From the NCBI RefSeq assembly GCF_003967275.1, contig NZ_AP018721.1, positions 992,001-1,056,000 of the forward strand: DNA of 64,000 bases, given 5' to 3'. The position numbers and the translations under genes were made by a program. Within the stretch, counting starts at the first letter, position 1. Each line of letters opens with the position of its first letter. Of the stretch, positions 60,684-64,000 are shown one piece after another. The DNA comes from Sulfuritortus calidifontis (GTDB lineage Bacteria > Pseudomonadota > Gammaproteobacteria > Burkholderiales > Thiobacillaceae). Under the pieces are notes generated by a model that saw only the letters and a list, made by a program, of their open reading frames with translations, ran no database searches and was not told the DNA's origin.

Positions 60684-61283
60684 TTATTCCACTTCCTCCC
60701 AGCCGGTGATCATGGCCTTGATGTGCGAGGTCAGGGTATGGCCGGCGGTGGTGAGATAGACGTGGGCGATGAGGAAGATCAGCATCAGGAAGGCGGCCAC
60801 GGTGTGGAAGAAGGCGACCCATTCCAGGGCGAGGTACTGATCCCAGCCCCAGTCGGGCCACTTGTCGTAGAAGATGTAGAACCAGCCGGTGAACCAGATC
60901 AGGGGCCCGATGAAGAGCATGACCCCGAGATAGGCCAGGCGCTGCAGCGGGTTGTGCTTTTTGAGCCGGGTGGCGCGGAAGGGGTGGGGCGCATTGGTGA
61001 AGATGCCGGTCAGGTAATACTTGAACATGGCATCGACCTTCTGCAGGGTGGGGATGTACTGCTTCCACTCGCCGGTGGTGAAGTGCCAGAAGATGGCGAA
61101 GACCCAGAGGCCGACCAGGGTCCAGGCGGCGATGGTGTGGGTGTTGACCGCCTTTTCGAAGCCGAACAGGGCATAGCTGCCGTGGACCTCGAAGCCGGTG
61201 AGCAGCAGGGTGATGATCAGCGCCGCCTGCGACCAGTGCCAGAAGCGCTCGAAGACCTTGAAGACGTAAATTTTCTCGCTCAT
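60684..61283 (-). CDS. Di-haem cytochrome b (b561/FdhI-like) membrane subunit
   Basis: This 199-aa integral membrane protein has four to five helices and paired His residues for b-type haem: FERFWHWSQ, then NTHTIAAW, AIFWHFTTGEW and FFHTVAAFLMLIFLIAHVYL. It resembles the gamma subunits of formate dehydrogenase and thiosulfate reductase. It would pass electrons between the quinone pool and the octahaem cytochrome c encoded just upstream (87-bp gap). The direction of electron flow cannot be read from sequence. Confidence 0.9.
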   Translation of the reverse strand: MSEKIYVFKVFERFWHWSQAALIITLLLTGFEVHGSYALFGFEKAVNTHTIAAWTLVGLWVFAIFWHFTTGEWKQYIPTLQKVDAMFKYYLTGIFTNAPHPFRATRLKKHNPLQRLAYLGVMLFIGPLIWFTGWFYIFYDKWPDWGWDQYLALEWVAFFHTVAAFLMLIFLIAHVYLTTAGHTLTSHIKAMITGWEEVE

Positions 61284-61315
61284 TTTTCTACTCCGTAGAA
61301 GTCAGCTCTGCGTCG

Positions 61316-61348
61316 CCCTCTCCCGCTATGGGAGAGGGTTGGGGTGAG
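61316..61348. repeat. Dispersed palindromic repeat between cytochrome genes
   Basis: CCCTCTCCC (61316-61324) and GGGAGAGGG (61330-61338) are perfect arms, followed by TTGGGGTGAG. This is a widespread proteobacterial intergenic repeat type. A related copy lies inside pheS (about 38964-39053). Here it may act as an mRNA hairpin between the octahaem cytochrome and cytochrome b genes. Confidence 0.75.
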
Positions 61349-61369
61349 TGGTGAAGGCCTTGAGCCATA

Positions 61370-63067
61370 TCACTTCTTGCCCTTGCGCCAGAGGTAGAGG
61401 CGCAGACCGCCGTGGCCGATGACGCCGAGCAGGGCCAGGCCGGCCAGGCCCCAGCCGGCGGTGTTGAGCCACTCGTTGGCGCGGCGGCCAGGCATGTAGA
61501 TGCCGGGCACCTTGTCCAGCCGACCGACGCCGGTTTGCGGCGCGTGGCACTGGGCGCAGCTCAGGGCATCTTTCTTGGGTGCGACCATGTGGGTGATGGG
61601 CCAGGACATCTCCGTGCTGACGAAGGCGTACTTGCCGCTATACTCGGCGCCGATCTCCTTCATGCCGAACTCGATCGCCTTGTCCCAGTTGAAGTTCGAC
61701 CAGAGGGCGCTGTCGTCCTTGCCGTAGGTGTGGAACACCACCAACTGGTTGTTGCCGATGTCATACGGCTGCTTGCCGCGGAACACCTTGATCGGCCAGA
61801 TCTTCGATTGACCGTCGTTCGGGCTGCCCTCGAAGCTGTTGATCTTGATCAGCTTGCTCGGGTCGAGCTTGGTCTCGCGCAGGGTGTAGTTCACCTTGCC
61901 GTTGAACCAGATGTACTCCGGGATGACGTTGGCCTCGTACTTGAAGTCGCCCTTCTTGCTGTCGTAGGCGTCATGGCCGCCGCTGTCCTTGAGCTTGAAC
62001 GGCTTGCCGTCCTTGTCCAGCTTGCCGGCGGTCGACCAGTCCCAGACCATCTTGGTCGGCACGCCGCCGCGCGCGAACTCGGGGATGTGACAGGTCTGGC
62101 AGGCGATTTTCTCGGTGTGGGTGTTCAGCTTGGCCACGCTCTTGTGTGGCTTGTTGCCGTGGCAGGACTGGCACGTCGCCGGGTTCTCGTCGACTTTGCC
62201 GCGCATGTGCGGGCTGACGTCCTTGGGCTTGGCCGTCGGGGTATAGCGGCTGCCCGGCACGTTATGGCCGTCGGTCTCATGGCAGGTGGCGCAGGTGAAG
62301 TTGAGCCCGTCCTTGGCCATGTGCACGTCGAGGTACTTCTTCGGGTTTTTCATCGAGCTGTCAAGGTCACCGTGTTTCACCGCGTCGCCGCCGCCACCGT
62401 AGAAGTGGCAGGCACCGCAGGTAGCGCGGCTGGTCTTGCCGATGTTCTGGGCCACGTTCTTCAGGTTCACCGCCGGCACGATCTTGCCCGAGTGGGGCGG
62501 GAACTCGATGTCCTTGTACGGCGGGTGGCCGGCCAGGCCCGGCAGCTTGCGATAGGTGCCGGTGTTGTCATGACAGGCCAGGCAGTCGACGTTCTCCTGC
62601 TTGTTGAAGTCGAAGCTGCTGTCCTTCCAGCCATAGCCGATGTGGCAGGCGGTACAGAACTCATAGTTCGAGGGCACCGCGGTGCAGAAGTTGTTGATGA
62701 TGTGCTTTTTGCCCAGCCGCTGCTTGGACTGGGGGTTGAGAAATTCCCAGGTCCAGTGCTTGGTCTTCATCACCTGCTTGGCCGCTTCGGTGTGGCAGGT
62801 AAGGCAGGCCTCGGTCACCTCAGGCCCGGTTTTGAAGTCCTTTTGCAGTTCCTTGAACTTGCTGTGGTCGGCGGTGGATTTGATCTCCCTGGCCGGGGCC
62901 GCCGGGGCGGTGCCATTCAGGGGGGCATAGCCGTGGGCGCCGGCCGCGGGTGCCGGCGCGGCGGCCGTTTTCGCCTCGGCGGCAGGCGCCGTGGCGGCCT
63001 GTGCAGCCGGTACCGGGAAGGCGATACTGGTTAGCAAGGCCAGAAACTGGAGTCGTTTGCCTAGCAT
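61370..63067 (-). CDS. Octahaem cytochrome c, tetrathionate reductase (OTR) family
   Basis: This 565-aa periplasmic multihaem protein has a signal peptide (MLGKRLQFLALLTSIAFPVPAAQA) and eight CxxCH haem sites: CLTCH, CTACH, CLACH, CGACH, CATCH, CQSCH, CQTCH and CAQCH. The count and layout fit the octahaem tetrathionate reductase family, whose Shewanella member reduces tetrathionate, nitrite and hydroxylamine in vitro. The C-terminus adds one membrane helix (WGLAGLALLGVIGHGGLRLY) with a Lys-rich cytoplasmic end, so it is anchored, unlike soluble OTR. The start follows AGAGGAG by 8 nt. The physiological substrate is not decidable here. Confidence 0.92.
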   Translation of the reverse strand: MLGKRLQFLALLTSIAFPVPAAQAATAPAAEAKTAAAPAPAAGAHGYAPLNGTAPAAPAREIKSTADHSKFKELQKDFKTGPEVTEACLTCHTEAAKQVMKTKHWTWEFLNPQSKQRLGKKHIINNFCTAVPSNYEFCTACHIGYGWKDSSFDFNKQENVDCLACHDNTGTYRKLPGLAGHPPYKDIEFPPHSGKIVPAVNLKNVAQNIGKTSRATCGACHFYGGGGDAVKHGDLDSSMKNPKKYLDVHMAKDGLNFTCATCHETDGHNVPGSRYTPTAKPKDVSPHMRGKVDENPATCQSCHGNKPHKSVAKLNTHTEKIACQTCHIPEFARGGVPTKMVWDWSTAGKLDKDGKPFKLKDSGGHDAYDSKKGDFKYEANVIPEYIWFNGKVNYTLRETKLDPSKLIKINSFEGSPNDGQSKIWPIKVFRGKQPYDIGNNQLVVFHTYGKDDSALWSNFNWDKAIEFGMKEIGAEYSGKYAFVSTEMSWPITHMVAPKKDALSCAQCHAPQTGVGRLDKVPGIYMPGRRANEWLNTAGWGLAGLALLGVIGHGGLRLYLWRKGKK

Positions 63068-63116
63068 TGTGGACACTCCTCTTATTTGGGTTCGATCGTG
63101 GTCCGGTCTTGACCGC

Positions 63117-63659
63117 TCAACAGCCGCCACCGCCGCCGCCCGCGCCGCCGCCAGTGGGGGCCTTGGGCAGGATGATCTGGGGTGCGGGCATGTTGGGGTC
63201 GAACTCCAGGAAGGTCTTCTGGTCGGCTGCCACATGGGTCATGATCTCGCCCACCAGCGGGCCGAACATCTTGCCCATGAGGCCGGCGTTCATGGTGCCG
63301 ATATAGACCTTGCCGTCGTTCTTCTTGTAGACCGAGACCTTGCAGGGCATCAGGATCGACAGGAAGCGGCGATCGTCGGTCTTGAGGATGGGGCCGGAAT
63401 ACTTGGTGCTGCAGGCCTCGACCATCATCACCGGCAGCACGTTACTGCCGTCGGCCTGTACCGCCTTGGCCGGATCGCGCAGGCCGGAAAGAGACCAGCC
63501 GTTGGGGTTCTTCTGGATGTTGTGCTGGATGCGGGCGATGGTTTCTTCCATGCCGTAGGGACTGACCTGCTCCTTGAACATCAGGCTGGGCATCATGAAA
63601 TACGCCAGCACCATGGTGAACAGCACGCCTGCAATAAAACCGCCTATCAGTTTTCCCAT
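63117..63659 (-). CDS. DUF302 protein with N-terminal anchor
   Basis: This 180-aa protein has one N-terminal transmembrane helix or signal anchor (LIGGFIAGVLFTMVLAYFMM). A DUF302 domain follows (~35-150), with ETIARIQHNIQKNPNGWSLS, MVEACSTKYSGPILKTDDRR and MPCKVSVYKKNDGKVYIGTM. The C-terminus is a glycine run ending in a lone Cys (TGGGAGGGGGGC), which is unusual. DUF302 proteins often accompany sulfur-oxidation and redox genes but have no firm function. First gene of the operon with the octahaem cytochrome. The ATG follows AAGGAG by 7 nt. Confidence 0.88.
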   Translation of the reverse strand: MGKLIGGFIAGVLFTMVLAYFMMPSLMFKEQVSPYGMEETIARIQHNIQKNPNGWSLSGLRDPAKAVQADGSNVLPVMMVEACSTKYSGPILKTDDRRFLSILMPCKVSVYKKNDGKVYIGTMNAGLMGKMFGPLVGEIMTHVAADQKTFLEFDPNMPAPQIILPKAPTGGGAGGGGGGC

Positions 63660-63704
63660 TTTGGTCTCCTTGATGAAGGTCAATTCCGCCCATCGGCTAG
63701 ATGG

Positions 63705-63754
63705 ATTGTACTAGTTTCATCATATTGGAAATTCTAAATATCACAAGATATTTA
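63705..63754 (-). promoter_or_regulatory. Palindromic operator and -10 of the DUF302-cytochrome operon
   Basis: TAAATATC (63735-63742), ACAA, and GATATTTA (63747-63754) form a perfect 20-bp palindrome in an AT-rich stretch. On the minus strand a TACAAT -10 box lies at 63710-63705 and no good -35 is seen. The palindrome centre would sit about 45 bp upstream of the start of transcription, typical of an activator site. The regulator is unknown; the half-site does not match FNR. The remainder of 63660-63856 holds no gene. Confidence 0.55.
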
Positions 63755-63856
63755 TATCCTAATAAACTTCTCGACCATTCCCTGGGCGTCTGCCGGGATG
63801 CCAAATTAAGCGATTGATTTGTTGGGGGATATTGCCTGACGGCGGTGGGCAGGGGA

Positions 63857-63884
63857 GAAAACCCGGCTGCCTGGGGGCAGCCGG
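63857..63884 (-). terminator. Intrinsic terminator of acnA
   Basis: CCGGCTGCC (63863-63871) and GGCAGCCGG (63876-63884) form 9-bp arms. On the minus strand the stem is followed by GTTTTC. It lies 11 nt beyond the aconitase stop. Confidence 0.8.
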
Positions 63885-63895
63885 ATAGGGACAGC

Positions 63896-64000
63896 TTAGC
63901 CGAGCAGCTGGTTCAAGACAAAGGGCAGGATGCCGCCGGCCTGGTAGTAGTCGATCTCGATCGGGGTATCCAGGCGCAGCTTGAGCGGCACCTCCTGGCT
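63896..64000 (-). CDS. acnA: Aconitate hydratase A, C-terminal fragment (cut by window)
   Basis: Only the last 34 codons are in the window. They read [20 protein letters not shown], then [10 protein letters not shown], the conserved C-terminal end of AcnA-type aconitases, which interconvert citrate and isocitrate. The stop is the complement of TTA at 63896-63898. The rest lies beyond 64000. Confidence 0.88.
   Translation of the reverse strand, partial: SQEVPLKLRLDTPIEIDYYQAGGILPFVLNQLLG

Overview
The window is about 64 kb of high-GC DNA, densely packed and mostly in overlapping operons. The gene content (rnr-rlmB, thrS-infC-rpmI-rplT-pheST-ihfA, surE-pcm-nlpD-rpoS, glnD-map) is that of a betaproteobacterium. 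An octahaem cytochrome c related to tetrathionate reductase suggests a sulfur- or nitrogen-respiring lineage, perhaps near Thiobacillaceae or other Nitrosomonadales. That placement is inference; no rRNA gene is present.

Layout. 1-4.0 kb: RNase R (5' end cut off), RlmB, a purine phosphoribosyltransferase and an MTA/MTI-type phosphorylase, overlapping end to start. 4.0-25.1 kb: a motility island. It holds two paralogous flagellins, one behind a sigma28-type and one behind a sigma54-type promoter, followed by FlbT and FlaF, regulators best known from Alphaproteobacteria. Next is a complete pseudaminic acid pathway (pseB, C, F, G-H fusion, I) with a HisH/HisF/PseA amidination trio and an extra NeuB-like protein lacking one metal-ligand His. 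After that come a degenerate methyltransferase, a 1600-residue glycosyltransferase/methyltransferase, and DUF2802, FliK-like and FlhB-tail proteins. 25.1-34.1 kb: glnD, map, acyP, an FKBP-methyltransferase fusion and metG on the minus strand, then an MFS transporter and a peroxiredoxin. 34.2-42.9 kb: tRNA-Val, then the thrS-infC-rpmI-rplT-pheS-pheT-ihfA-merR translation operon. This is interrupted by an intact IS1595-family element with a perfect 8-bp target duplication and carries odd repeats in and after pheS. 42.8-46.6 kb: tRNA-Pro, surE, pcm, nlpD, rpoS and a HAD nucleotidase. 46.7-51.2 kb: a Mth938-type protein, alaA, hom, thrC. 51.4-54.7 kb: a diguanylate cyclase overlapping a stressosome-like partner-switching operon (RsbT-RsbX fusion, RsbR, RsbS). 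54.7-58.6 kb: nadC, a small conserved gene, and clpB behind a heat-shock promoter. 58.7-60.6 kb: an IS30-family element next to a TlpA-like redoxin. 60.7-63.7 kb: a minus-strand respiratory operon (DUF302 protein, octahaem cytochrome c, cytochrome b). The end of aconitase (acnA) closes the window.

How the genes work together. The 4-25 kb island couples flagellin synthesis, its probable post-transcriptional control by FlbT/FlaF, and manufacture and transfer of an amidino-modified pseudaminic acid that probably decorates the filament. The 51-55 kb operon looks like an environmental sensor (RsbR/RsbS complex, RsbT kinase, RsbX phosphatase) whose output would be cyclic di-GMP. The most unusual local DNA structures are the duplicated 3' end of pheS with mutually exclusive stems before pheT, and a dispersed palindromic repeat translated in frame inside pheS.
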